The notes below the pieces were generated by a model that worked only from the letters and a program-made list of their open reading frames with translations, did not search any database and was not told the origin of the DNA. Both the position numbers and the translations under genes were made by a program. DNA of 61,070 nt from CALCCV01 sp964388665 (GTDB lineage: Bacteria > Bdellovibrionota > Bdellovibrionia > Bdellovibrionales > Bdellovibrionaceae), in NCBI GenBank assembly GCA_964388665.1, contig CAYMBJ010000017.1, positions 1 through 61,070 of the forward strand. The letters run 5' to 3'. The number at the start of each line of letters is the position of its first letter. The stretch's first letter is position 1. Below, one piece after another: positions 9,277-18,078 of this stretch.

Positions 9277-9714
9277 CTAGAAAATAGGACCGTCGTTTAC
9301 CATCTTTGTAGTGTATAAGCCGCAGTCGATCAGCTTACTTTTAAACATGTCCTCAAATCTAATCCAAAAAACAGTATTAGAAATGACTCCTCTTTGATTC
9401 AGTAACTCTTTGTCTGCATTTAACTTGCTTAGTGCCATGACAATACATTTTTGTGCTTGAATCTGATCAGAGCTGTTCGCTCCACGACCCTCAAGTTCGA
9501 GAACAACAGAAATTTTATCTCCAACTATTCCAGAAGCTCCGTCAATGTGCTCTGACGGCACAAAGTCTTTGCCGCCAATTGTAAAAGTTGCAAGGCCATT
9601 CTTTGTTCCAGATGATGCGTGGTCGATCAAAGAAAAACTTTCAGTCCAAAGCGTATCAGCAAATGAAGTTGAAAAAGTGAAAAGAAAAATGAATGCCATC
9701 AAAAAGTATTTCAT
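9277..9714 (-). CDS. Small exported protein of unknown function
   Basis: A 145-residue protein with a typical signal peptide (hydrophobic residues 4-16, cleavage likely after SFA at about residue 19). The mature part is about 125 residues and has two cysteines. AGGA sits 7 bases before the ATG. The genes on either side are unrelated (a HAD phosphatase on the other strand and a broken HNH gene). I do not recognise a family; it may be periplasmic or secreted. Confidence 0.65.
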   Translation of the reverse strand: MKYFLMAFIFLFTFSTSFADTLWTESFSLIDHASSGTKNGLATFTIGGKDFVPSEHIDGASGIVGDKISVVLELEGRGANSSDQIQAQKCIVMALSKLNADKELLNQRGVISNTVFWIRFEDMFKSKLIDCGLYTTKMVNDGPIF

Positions 9715-9912
9715 TTAAAAATCCTAAATACATTATCTAAACCTAATTTTAAAGACCGGCGAAATATATCATAGGATATTGCAAAATAGGGAGTAAGCTG
9801 AGGTTTCTGTAAAAATGACATTGCTTCGATCATTGTTTTTTCAGAAAAGATAGTACTTTCTCGATTAGCAAATACTACTACGAAACTCCACGCCCGCGTC
9901 TACGAGGTTCTA

Positions 9913-10833
9913 TTAATGAAATTGTGACTCAAAAAATCCCGCGCCCTTCTGATACCGACAGTGATTGTGTGATCGCCACAGCGTACAGAGATTGTGGAGC
10001 TCGTTGGTGCCGCCGGCAAAGATTGGCGTAATATGGTCGACCTCAAATTGAAATTTACTCCCACAAATGCTCCCGTCGGGGTATTTGTGCTGGCACTTGC
10101 CATGATCTCGCTTAAAGACCTCTGCCCGCAGTCGCGAAGTGAGAGTCTTTGGAACTTTGACCACCGTCACGGTGTCGCTTTGTGTAAGAGATGCCTTTGG
10201 CTTTTTGCCCAGCGGATCTCTTTGATTGAGTACGTCTTCGCTCATGAGCTTAAGTATCTCAAGCCAGTCGCCCGAGGCTTCCAGATGCGAGTAGACTTCC
10301 TGAACTCATTCAAAGTTAGCGACGCACTGCTTTGGGATGTTGAGCGTGAGCTCAATGGATCCATCGCTTTTGTGTTGCACGCGAAAGGGCTTGGTAAAGG
10401 AGGCTTCCCAAAAATGCTTGTGCAAGATCCTTTCAGTCTGGGCCCCGGTGCTATTTAGAATCTCGGCAAAGACCTCACGCTTGTGCTCGGTCGAAATCCG
10501 CTCTCCTGTGACCTTTTCTTCTTGGCGAACGGCAATATTAAATTTTAACACCTGACTTAGGTTCAAATCACCTGAGTGAATCTTGTCGCTGACTTCAGGC
10601 ACTTCTAACAAAAGCTCGGCCGCCCGCAATCGAGTGTAGGCCGAGGTCTCAGAATATTTGAGTTCCTGAGTGAGATACTGAACCGGCCGAGCGTATCCCC
10701 ACTCCACAAAGAGTTTTCGCCGAAGAACTTCGGCGAGGTGCCTGACGACTTCGGCAGTGATTGCGCGCTCTTTTTTGACAAGCTCGCCAATTTTATTTCT
10801 GAGAACTTCTGAAGACACAGACTTTAATTGCAT
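9913..10833 (-). pseudogene. HNH endonuclease gene interrupted by one in-frame TGA
   Basis: Two pieces in the same reading frame form one HNH nuclease gene split by a single TGA at 10306-10308. The first part (10309-10833) has the N-terminal helical domain common in Bdellovibrio-type HNH proteins (RKLFVEWGYARPVQYLTQEL). After the TGA the frame stays open (VQEVYSHLEASGDWLEIL) into a typical HNH domain with zinc-type cysteines, VDHITPIFAGG and HNLCTLWRSHNHCRYQ. Read through, it has about 306 codons, near the family's usual size. A CGA (Arg) to TGA change would explain it. The start at 10833 has GGAGG five bases upstream. No frameshift is needed. It could be a recent pseudogene, a sequencing error, or be read through; a restart at the ATG at 10245 would give the nuclease domain alone. 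Confidence 0.75.
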
Positions 10834-10860
10834 ACCTACCTCCAACAACAGAGGCAGGTA
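10833..10860 (-). promoter_or_regulatory. Hairpin covering the HNH ribosome-binding site
   Basis: On the minus strand TACCTGCCTC (10851-10860) pairs with GAGGTAGGTA (10833-10842) around an 8-base loop, giving ten pairs including one G-U. The right arm contains the Shine-Dalgarno GAGG and the A of the start codon, so the fold would mask translation initiation. Confidence 0.5.
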
Positions 10861-11196
10861 TAACATAGGCATTTATTTCGGTGTTTTTAGTGTTTCCGTG
10901 AAGCGCTAAGTAGATTAGAGAATCTCAATGAATCCCTATCCATAAGCCTTGCTGCGCCTTATACGCATAAGCGTAGCATCACATGATCCCGGCCGTGTTT
11001 TGCGAGAAAGAATCACCCCTCAAGCAAATTAAAGAGCTCCAAACCTTGTCAATCACTTTCGCGATATAAAACTTTAAAAAATTGCCCTCTAGCGATCGAA
11101 CGAGTCCGTAGTTGTGCGAAGGGTTTGTTTCGAAAATTTTGGAATTTGATTGGCAAATAGTTAGCGCAGACTCAGTCAGGTTCCGCAGCAGTTCTT
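10861..11196. other. Region without a supported gene
   Basis: Only a 75-codon minus-strand reading frame (10979-11206) crosses this stretch. It has no ribosome-binding site and no recognisable pattern, and it runs into the end of the next gene. I see no RNA gene. A short hairpin (CTTAT-ACGC-ATAAG) lies near 10960. Confidence 0.4.
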
Positions 11197-12009
11197 TCAG
11201 AAGCAACTCAATTCAGGGCTAGGTTCAAAGCTCAAACGGTAAAAATCCCTGGGGCTTTCAATAAAGCCAATCTTTTTTAGGAATTTTCCAGCTAACATTG
11301 CACAGGTTTTAAATGGAATACCGTGGCCATATTTTTTAAATAATTCGAGCTGAAAATCCTTACCCTTTATTAGGGCGGCTTCATGCATTTGTTTCGCCCA
11401 CTTCGCGTGTGCAATTTCATCTTGTTCACCATGAATCAGCGGCGAAGGAATATTGATATCATTCAGAAGGTAATATGGTGACCGCTGTTTTAGAGACTCA
11501 CTCGAGGTACCTGATTCAAGTTCTAATGATCTTTTTATTCCATCACTCAATTCGTCGTATCCGTCTAACAAATTATAAAGACCTGCTGTCATAATCAACG
11601 CTTTAATCCTCTTGTCTTTAGAGGCCGTAAGTGCAGCAACAGTGGCTCCTCGGCTAAGTCCATAAATGACAATTCGATCACTATCTACAAATTTCTTCTC
11701 ATAAAAGTAGTCAATTACACTTTCTAGCGCGCTATGGGTATTTGGCCCACAATAGTCAGGTGGACCATCTGATCCGGCATAGCCTGGTTGAGACATCGAT
11801 ACTGCAATTAACTCATTGTCTGCAAAATACTCAAACATTCCGGTAAAGAGATCCGTCCTTGCACCACATCTTAAATCTACATTGTGACCGTGAACTAATA
11901 TCACCAATGGCTTTTTCTGAATCCCTGCGGGTTCTGACCAAAAAAACTCAACTCGTTTTTTAGGATTGTCGCTGCGACGACAGAAACTCCTAACTATCTT
12001 TAAATCCAT
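11197..12009 (-). CDS. Alpha/beta hydrolase
   Basis: This 270-residue enzyme has an alpha/beta-hydrolase fold. The oxyanion-hole strand reads LVILVHGHNVD, the nucleophile elbow is GLSRG (serine near residue 130), the acid is the Asp in GEQDEIAH and the catalytic His is in YGHGIP. The layout recalls dienelactone-hydrolase-like or S9-type serine hydrolases. There is no signal peptide, so it is probably cytoplasmic. It appears to be a single-gene unit with about 170 non-coding bases before it. Substrate unknown. Confidence 0.85.
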   Translation of the reverse strand: MDLKIVRSFCRRSDNPKKRVEFFWSEPAGIQKKPLVILVHGHNVDLRCGARTDLFTGMFEYFADNELIAVSMSQPGYAGSDGPPDYCGPNTHSALESVIDYFYEKKFVDSDRIVIYGLSRGATVAALTASKDKRIKALIMTAGLYNLLDGYDELSDGIKRSLELESGTSSESLKQRSPYYLLNDINIPSPLIHGEQDEIAHAKWAKQMHEAALIKGKDFQLELFKKYGHGIPFKTCAMLAGKFLKKIGFIESPRDFYRLSFEPSPELSCF

Positions 12010-12178
12010 ACGAAGAGTGTACTTGGAGATCTAAACGATTTCAAAGCAAAAGAACATAGACGAACCAGGACCTCGCCCGATCACAGAGTAAGTGCCATTG
12101 TCTCAATTTGGTGACGGGGCAAGTTCGAGTCCTTAAATAACGAAGCGTGATCGCGAGTTCTCGAACTGAAATTAACAA

Positions 12179-13504
12179 TTAAACTTTGTCCCGACCCACA
12201 ATGCTTTCGATGTCGCTGACCTCTTTGGGTACGGCCGCCGTTAACACTTCACAGCCGTTGGCGGTGACGCGAATATCGTCCTCAATGCGCACACCAATTC
12301 CTCGCAATTGTTCTGGCGCACTCATGTCGTTTCTTGGAATATAGAGACCGGGCTCTACAGTAAAACACATATTGGGTTCAATCGGACGGGGTTGGGAATC
12401 CACAAAGTAGTATCCCGAATCATGCACATCCATACCTAGCCAGTGACCGACGCCATGGGGATAGTATTTTCGAAAAGCATTGCTTTCCATGATGTCTTCT
12501 TTGCGACCCTTAAAAAGTCCAAGTTCCAACATTAAATCTGTTAAAAAGTCCGCAGCCATATCATGCATCTCTTTAAACAGAAGTCCGGGTTTTATCGCCG
12601 CGATGATGGCCTTTTGAATTCGCAATACTCCCTCGTAAACTTGCTTTTGTGCGGGTGTAAATTTGCCATTCACAGGAAAAGTTCTGGTGACATCGCCTGT
12701 GTAGTAACAGTACTCGGCACCGGCGTCGATGAGGAGCAGCTCACCATCTTTGCATACTTGGTCATTGAAAACATAGTGAAGAGTTGTGGCACTATTTCCA
12801 GAGGCGACTATCGAGTTATAGCCCACGCGAGCGGCCCCGCGGCTCATAAATTGATGGATCAATAGGCCCTCAATCTGTCGCTCGGTTGCTCCTGGGCGCG
12901 TGCTTCTCATCGCTTGCAAGTGACCCTGCGCCGTGATCTCGCAGGCTTCGCGCAAGAGTGAGATTTCAAATTCTGACTTTATCACGCGATGCTCTCCCAA
13001 AAAGGCATCGGCATCATAAATCGGTAAAAGACCATACCCGGTTCGGCCTTGCACTTTCATCTGAGAGCAGAGTGCGGCTTGCACAAGCGCATCAGCTTCG
13101 GGGTTTTTGAACATGCGGTAGTAGAGCTTGTCCATGCCCACCAAAAGCTTAGGGGCGACGCTAGCAAAATCCTCTATAGGATAGGCCTTGTCCACTTGAA
13201 AATGCTTCTCGGTCAATTCAGGTCCGTAACGAAAGCCGTCCCATGTCTCGCGTTCAGGGTCTTTGCGGCGCACGAACATCACTGTTTCTGGAGATTGACC
13301 AGGGCGAAACAGCAGCATGGATTCAGGCTCTTCAAAGCCCGTCATATAGAACAAATTGCTATCTGGTCTGTAGATGTGTCCAGTGTCAGCATTTCGCGAG
13401 TACTCGGGATGATTGGCAATGATCAGAGCGGAGCCAATCATTTTGTCCCCTATCCGGCGACGTCGTTCTGCAAACAAATTAGCGGCATGTAAAGGCGTTC
13501 TCAT
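12179..13504 (-). CDS. pepP: Xaa-Pro aminopeptidase (M24B)
   Basis: This metallopeptidase removes an N-terminal residue that precedes proline. After an N-terminal domain (TGHIYRPDSNLFYMTGFEEPE), the pita-bread catalytic domain shows the five metal ligands: Asp in DAGAEY, Asp in TGDVTRTFPV, His in YYPHGVGHWLGMDVHD, Glu in FTVEPGLYIP and Glu in GVRIEDDI. About 441 residues, as in E. coli PepP. I place the start at the ATG at 13504, which overlaps the stop of the upstream gene as ATGA; an ATG at 13513 is also possible. It is the last gene of a run that includes tlyA and ispA. Confidence 0.95.
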   Translation of the reverse strand: MRTPLHAANLFAERRRRIGDKMIGSALIIANHPEYSRNADTGHIYRPDSNLFYMTGFEEPESMLLFRPGQSPETVMFVRRKDPERETWDGFRYGPELTEKHFQVDKAYPIEDFASVAPKLLVGMDKLYYRMFKNPEADALVQAALCSQMKVQGRTGYGLLPIYDADAFLGEHRVIKSEFEISLLREACEITAQGHLQAMRSTRPGATERQIEGLLIHQFMSRGAARVGYNSIVASGNSATTLHYVFNDQVCKDGELLLIDAGAEYCYYTGDVTRTFPVNGKFTPAQKQVYEGVLRIQKAIIAAIKPGLLFKEMHDMAADFLTDLMLELGLFKGRKEDIMESNAFRKYYPHGVGHWLGMDVHDSGYYFVDSQPRPIEPNMCFTVEPGLYIPRNDMSAPEQLRGIGVRIEDDIRVTANGCEVLTAAVPKEVSDIESIVGRDKV

Positions 13505-14538
13505 AAATTCCATTTCTTCATAAGTTTTTCGATAGCTTTGCCAGAAACTTCACGTCCTTTGGATAGAATTTCACGGCGTCGATTGAAATCAGTAATATAA
13601 TATTCATTCATATTGATGGAGATAACTTCGTCAACTCCCGGCCACGTCTGGCTTTGAGATGCGGCAATTTCACTCCACAAGAGTAGATCTGCACCACTCG
13701 CATTTTTTAAAAGTCCCTTAGTATCATTAGAGCCTTCGAGAACATTTACAAACACAATCAAATTGGCGCCACGCTTGCGCAAATAGTCCACGGATGTATT
13801 CAGGCTCATTGTCGACGCATAATTATTATGAAATGGCTTATGCAGCGGAGGTAGAGAAATGCAATAAGGTAACAGCTGATGAAAGGTTCCCCGCGACATC
13901 ATGAAGGTTTGCTTTTTTCGATAATTAAACGCCGGGCAGCCAAAAACAATTTGCGAAGAATTGGCGCTCGATTTTCCGAGAGAGAGCTTAAAAAAATCTA
14001 CGAATTTTTCGAGCCCGAGCGAATTGCTTCCAGAAAAGAGACCCGAGCCTTCTAAATTAAAATCTGAATCTTGCAACTTGAACATCTGCCACTCGACTTC
14101 ATTGGAAAGTCCCTTTTGCGAATACAGTGCAGCCATAGGCGCTGCCCACTCAATGCCGACAATGCCGCGCACTGGAATTTTGTTGCGCTGAATTTCGTGT
14201 AGCAAACCAATGTGCGCCCAGGCTTTGGCTCCGCCAGGACCTAGAATGAGGCCAACTTTTGGAACCTTTGGTGGAGGTTGCATCGGTGGTGGTGGCAAGG
14301 TGACCTCGGGCTCTTCGGGCGCTTCGCTGCCAGCTGGGAGATCGTCAATATCCGTAGAGGTCACAGTGTCAGATCGTGAATCACTGCCATAACCTGGCTT
14401 CGATTCAGGGCGCATGGTTTGCGACGGTGCGCCATCGCGTGTTGAGCTGGAGCGCGGTTTCAACTGGCAGCCAATTACCGTCAGAAAGCCGATAAGTAAA
14501 ATCAGTAGTGTGTTTTGAGAACTAAGATTTTTTCGCAT
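13501..14538 (-). CDS. Patatin-like lipoprotein lacking catalytic residues
   Basis: A 345-residue lipoprotein: the signal ends FLTVIGC with Cys24, followed by an acidic and Pro-rich linker (about 25-92). A patatin-like domain starts at VGLILGPGGAKAWAHIGLL, which matches the oxyanion-hole part of bacterial patatins. Where they carry the nucleophile elbow GTSMGA, this protein reads GIEWAA, with Glu130 in place of the serine. The later DGG motif that carries the catalytic Asp is also absent, although the following strand (ANLIVFVNV) is kept. It should therefore not be an active phospholipase; a binding or structural role in the envelope is possible. It overlaps tlyA by 17 bases and pepP by 4. 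Confidence 0.8.
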   Translation of the reverse strand: MRKNLSSQNTLLILLIGFLTVIGCQLKPRSSSTRDGAPSQTMRPESKPGYGSDSRSDTVTSTDIDDLPAGSEAPEEPEVTLPPPPMQPPPKVPKVGLILGPGGAKAWAHIGLLHEIQRNKIPVRGIVGIEWAAPMAALYSQKGLSNEVEWQMFKLQDSDFNLEGSGLFSGSNSLGLEKFVDFFKLSLGKSSANSSQIVFGCPAFNYRKKQTFMMSRGTFHQLLPYCISLPPLHKPFHNNYASTMSLNTSVDYLRKRGANLIVFVNVLEGSNDTKGLLKNASGADLLLWSEIAASQSQTWPGVDEVISINMNEYYITDFNRRREILSKGREVSGKAIEKLMKKWNL

Positions 14539-15295
14539 AAATAAAATACTCCTGATTGCCGTCTCTGCCTTCTAACGATGAGGGAAAAGATTTGATGTCA
14601 TCAGCAAGAAGCGCAGCCTTTATTTTATGCCGTAATTCCTCCATGAGCGAAACCACTATTTTGCGATTTTTGACGATGCCGTTTTTGCCAATGTTGGCAG
14701 CGCCCACTTCGAATTGGGGTTTGACGAGGCACAACAAAACTCCCTTCTCAGCCACAAAGGGCACGATGTGCGGGATCACCAACTGCAAACTAATAAAAGA
14801 CACGTCCACAACGACGAGATCAAAACCCTGTGGAGGAAACGTGAACTTGATTTCAGGCTTGGTCTCGAGTTCACGGATGTTGGTGTTTTCAAATGCGGTG
14901 AAGTTTTTATACGAGTACAAGGATGTGTGCACCTGTTGGGTTCCTGAATCGATTCCCCAGACTCCGGCCGCGCCCATTTGCAAACAGAGTTGCGAAAAAC
15001 CACCCGTAGATAGGCCCACATCTAAAACATTGAGGCCCTTAACCGTAAGGTCTAACTCTTCAAAAGCGCCTTTCAATTTTAGTGCCGCCCGCGAAACAAA
15101 TTTACTCAAATCGTTATCTTGTACAAAGAGCTCTTCACAGTCGACGTCGACCTCTTCGGAACCTTTTTGCACTGCTCGTACCCCACCTGGAGTGCGACAG
15201 TGAACGTAGCCCTTTTCAATCAATTCCTTAGCCTGAGTTCGTGATCGAGCAAGGCCAAGTTCCGTCAACACAATGTCTGCGCGTCGAGTTGCCAT
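14522..15295 (-). CDS. tlyA: TlyA-family rRNA 2'-O-methyltransferase
   Basis: TlyA methylates cytidine 2'-hydroxyls in 16S and 23S rRNA; older annotation calls it haemolysin. The 257 residues start with an S4 RNA-binding domain (RADIVLTELGLARSRTQAKELIEKG), followed by an FtsJ/RrmJ-type SAM methyltransferase domain (LNVLDVGLSTGGFSQLCLQMGA, then FDLVVVDVSFISL and LVKPQFEVG). It sits 13 bases after ispA. In many related genomes dxs lies between these two genes; here it does not. Its end overlaps the patatin-like gene. Confidence 0.93.
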   Translation of the reverse strand: MATRRADIVLTELGLARSRTQAKELIEKGYVHCRTPGGVRAVQKGSEEVDVDCEELFVQDNDLSKFVSRAALKLKGAFEELDLTVKGLNVLDVGLSTGGFSQLCLQMGAAGVWGIDSGTQQVHTSLYSYKNFTAFENTNIRELETKPEIKFTFPPQGFDLVVVDVSFISLQLVIPHIVPFVAEKGVLLCLVKPQFEVGAANIGKNGIVKNRKIVVSLMEELRHKIKAALLADDIKSFPSSLEGRDGNQEYFIYAKKS

Positions 15296-15308
15296 GAATT
15301 GCCGATGC

Positions 15309-16217
15309 CTAGTGAGTTCTGTTTAGATTAAACTGAATGAGTTTCTCAATCGTATTAAGATTCGCCATCGATCCGGAGCTTGCAAAGGCTTTGCAGGTCG
15401 CTATCATCTCGTCTGACAGCTGTTGAAGCAAGGCGTGAACCTCGCTGGGTCCCATTAGGGTGCAAAGGTTTTTTGGACTCTGGCTTTCGCTAGCAAAGTC
15501 CAAGATGTCATCTTTGATTTGAAAAGCAATTCCAAAGTTTTCGCCAAAAGACTTTAGCTGGTTTCGAGTGCAGGATGGAGGTGAGGTACTGTTCGCAATC
15601 AACCAGGTGCCTTCACTACAAAACCTAAAGAGACCACCCGTTTTTAGACGGTGCAAAAAGAGAACTTCTGCTTTGGTGGGAGATTTGGAAATATTCAAAT
15701 CAATCGCCTGTCCACCGATCATTCCGCGAATTCCCGAACACTCGGTAAGCAATAGGCCTAGATCAACGGAGAGCTTCGGATCAGAGGAGTATCCGCGCAA
15801 CAAAATTTCAAAGGCGTGAGTCAAGAGGGTGTCCCCAGCTAAGAGGGCGTAGTTTTCGCCAAAGACCTTGTGATTTGTGGGCTGTCCTCGTCGAGTATCA
15901 TCGTTATCCATACAGGGGAGATCGTCATGGATGAGTGAATAAGTATGAATCCACTCAACGGCAACGCTGAGGGGCTTGAGTTGCTCTGAAGATAGATCAA
16001 AACATTTGCCAAGCGAATGGCAAAACAAAGGTCGGAGTCTTTTTCCTCCTGAGCGCAAGGAATAAGTGGTCGCGTCCTTCAAATGCAACTGTTGCGCTGT
16101 TTCGCCTAGGAGTTGATTTTCTGCTTCGTGCAGTGCTGTCTCAATGTCGCCACCATCAGCAGTCAAAATCTCTGGGTCACTATTCTTGGTTAAAATCATT
16201 GAGTACTGGCTCGCCAT
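15309..16217 (-). CDS. ispA: Polyprenyl (farnesyl/geranylgeranyl) diphosphate synthase
   Basis: This enzyme condenses isopentenyl diphosphate with allylic diphosphates to make the precursor used later by UppS and quinone synthesis. The 302 residues show GGKRLRP, the first Asp-rich motif DDLPCMDND with RRG following, and the second motif FQIKDDILD. The stretch after the second motif is about ten residues shorter than usual but keeps a lysine and glycine. The gene overlaps xseB by 38 bases if the ATG at 16217 is used; the ATG at 16199 is an alternative. Order xseA-xseB-ispA-tlyA is familiar except that dxs is missing. Confidence 0.92.
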   Translation of the reverse strand: MASQYSMILTKNSDPEILTADGGDIETALHEAENQLLGETAQQLHLKDATTYSLRSGGKRLRPLFCHSLGKCFDLSSEQLKPLSVAVEWIHTYSLIHDDLPCMDNDDTRRGQPTNHKVFGENYALLAGDTLLTHAFEILLRGYSSDPKLSVDLGLLLTECSGIRGMIGGQAIDLNISKSPTKAEVLFLHRLKTGGLFRFCSEGTWLIANSTSPPSCTRNQLKSFGENFGIAFQIKDDILDFASESQSPKNLCTLMGPSEVHALLQQLSDEMIATCKAFASSGSMANLNTIEKLIQFNLNRTH

Positions 16218-16401
16218 CGCTGTTGACTGACATTAGAATTTTAACTTTCGCTTCGGCTTCTGTAAGCGAGCGATTGCAGTCTCTAGAGAGTTTTACGCCT
16301 TCTTCAAAGAGCTTCAAAGAATCATCAAGGGCCAACTCGCCCTTTTCCATTTTCGCGACAATTTCTTCGAGGCGATTGAGATTTTTTTCAAATGTTTGCA
16401 T
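16180..16401 (-). CDS. xseB: Exodeoxyribonuclease VII small subunit
   Basis: XseB binds XseA to form exonuclease VII, which degrades single-stranded DNA. The 73 residues fit the family: FEKNLNRLEEIVAKMEKGEL is the classic helical hairpin start, and ALDDSLKLFEEGVKL follows. It lies 15 bases after xseA in the same operon. Confidence 0.95.
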   Translation of the reverse strand: MQTFEKNLNRLEEIVAKMEKGELALDDSLKLFEEGVKLSRDCNRSLTEAEAKVKILMSVNSDGEPVLNDFNQE

Positions 16402-16416
16402 GAGATCACTTCCTTT

Positions 16417-17937
16417 TTATGAATCTTTTCTAGTTGCATTCGTAGACATTGGCTGTTTATCAGTGACATTAACCAATATTTTCCCATCGGCCACTTGCAC
16501 GACGAGAGGCTGTTGCAATTCAACTTGAGCTGTCGAGCGGATCACGTGTTGGCTTTTCTCGTCGGTGACAATGGCATAGCCGCGAGCCACCACAGCCAAT
16601 GGACTTACCGAATTGAGTAGATTCGCTTTTGCGCGCAAGTTTTGCGAAAGCGATTGCAGCTTGTACTGAATTTGCTGCATGAGCTTTTCCAGTCGCAGAG
16701 CGACCAACTGTCTTTTGTGAGCAATGGTCTCGCTGGGATCAATTAATTTTTGCGTGGCCAATTTGTGGCGAGCACGCAGTCTCTCGAGTAACATTTGATT
16801 CGCGCGAACCAAGCGGTCTTTGAGCTCGTCATTACGAAGCAATAGATCCGTCAGTTTTTTCTTAGGATCGACCAGTCCTCGCTGCAACAGGCGAAAAACT
16901 TGCTGTTTGTGCAAGAGCACTTTCTGCATGGATCGTGACAGCAGCTGACTCTGAGTTATCACCAAACCTTGCAATTCTGCAAGGGAGGAGCAAACCACCT
17001 CTGCTGCTGATGAGGGCGTCGGTGCCCGAAAATCAGCGACAAAGTCACAGATCGTAAAGTCTATTTCGTGACCTACGGCAGAGATCGTCGGAATGGGCGA
17101 GGCGGCAATTCTTCGCGCCAAGACTTCGTCATTAAAGCACCACATGTCTTCAATGGAGCCTCCGCCTCGAGCCAAGATGATGACGTCTACGGATAGACGA
17201 TTGGCAGCATCGAGGGCTGTGCAAATGTCTTTGGCGGCGGCCGATCCTTGAACAACAGTGGGTACAATTGTGACCGGTAAAAATGGCGCACGCCTTTTCA
17301 AAATCTGCAAGATATCGCGAACCGCAGCGCCTGTTGGTGATGTGACAATGGCCACATGCATAGGGAGTCGAGGAAGCTTGCGCTTTTTTGTGACGTCAAA
17401 AAGCCCTTCCAAGCGTAGCTTTTCTTTCAATTGTTCAAAGGCCTTTTGCAGAGCCCCCGCCCCAATCGGATCCATGATTTCACAGACAATCTGGTAGGAG
17501 CCGCGTGGCTCATAGAGGCTGAGTCGACCACGAACCACGACCTCCATACCGTCTACGGGTTGGAACTTCATTTTTGAATTGTGACCACGAAACATCACCG
17601 CGGAAATTTGCGAATTTGAATCCTTAAGTGAAAAATAAAAGTGACCATTGGAATGAGCTTTGAAATTTGATATCTCGCCCTTTAACCAAATCAGCGAGAA
17701 ATTCTCTTCAATGGTTTCTTTAAGGAGTGAATTGAGAGCCGATACTGTGAGGACGCTAGGACCTTGCGATGGCTCCACCGGAACGTTCGACTCGAGTTCA
17801 AAATTCATGACGACCTGACCCAGAGCCGGAGCTTGGCTGCGCGAAGTTCGTGTTTTCTTGATGGTCGTCGCCTTTGGCACGGTTTTTTCTGTGCCAACAG
17901 GTTTCGAATTCTTTTGTTTTGATCCAACTTGATACAT
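16417..17937 (-). CDS. xseA: Exodeoxyribonuclease VII large subunit
   Basis: XseA is the catalytic subunit of exonuclease VII. An OB-fold domain (about 60-155, IWLKGEISNFKAHSNGHFYF) precedes the catalytic domain, which carries VAIVTSPTGAAVRDI, ARGGGSIEDMWCFNDE and SAVGHEIDFTICDFVADFRAPTPS compressed in the usual order, and a long coiled C-terminal region. The protein has 506 residues; about 40 basic residues at the N-terminus lie before the family core, so the true start may be an ATG at 17808. It heads the operon xseA-xseB-ispA-tlyA and is transcribed away from the 6S RNA gene. Confidence 0.94.
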   Translation of the reverse strand: MYQVGSKQKNSKPVGTEKTVPKATTIKKTRTSRSQAPALGQVVMNFELESNVPVEPSQGPSVLTVSALNSLLKETIEENFSLIWLKGEISNFKAHSNGHFYFSLKDSNSQISAVMFRGHNSKMKFQPVDGMEVVVRGRLSLYEPRGSYQIVCEIMDPIGAGALQKAFEQLKEKLRLEGLFDVTKKRKLPRLPMHVAIVTSPTGAAVRDILQILKRRAPFLPVTIVPTVVQGSAAAKDICTALDAANRLSVDVIILARGGGSIEDMWCFNDEVLARRIAASPIPTISAVGHEIDFTICDFVADFRAPTPSSAAEVVCSSLAELQGLVITQSQLLSRSMQKVLLHKQQVFRLLQRGLVDPKKKLTDLLLRNDELKDRLVRANQMLLERLRARHKLATQKLIDPSETIAHKRQLVALRLEKLMQQIQYKLQSLSQNLRAKANLLNSVSPLAVVARGYAIVTDEKSQHVIRSTAQVELQQPLVVQVADGKILVNVTDKQPMSTNATRKDS

Positions 17938-18043
17938 CTCGCAATGAACCTAAATTTTAATTTCATAAAAATCAATACTTTATCATTTTTCAAAAAACCA
18001 GCCAGACTCAAACTGAAATCTTCGGCTCCGGACTTCGAAAAAA

Positions 18044-18072
18044 TTGACCGACGCTGGCTTCCCCGGTAATCT
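18044..18072 (+). promoter_or_regulatory. Promoter of the 6S RNA gene
   Basis: TTGACC (18044-18049) and TAATCT (18067-18072) are separated by exactly 17 bases. The predicted start, six to seven bases downstream at about 18079, coincides with the first base of the RNA's closing stem. Confidence 0.65.
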
Positions 18073-18078
18073 ATATCA

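Noticed and set aside
9913..10872. Frameshift in the HNH gene
   Set aside because: The stop at 10306-10308 and the ATG at 10245 are in the same frame (63 bases apart), so one nonsense codon explains the split.
10979..11206. A 75-residue gene next to the alpha/beta hydrolase
   Set aside because: It has no ribosome-binding site, no recognisable pattern, and overlaps the end of the hydrolase gene.
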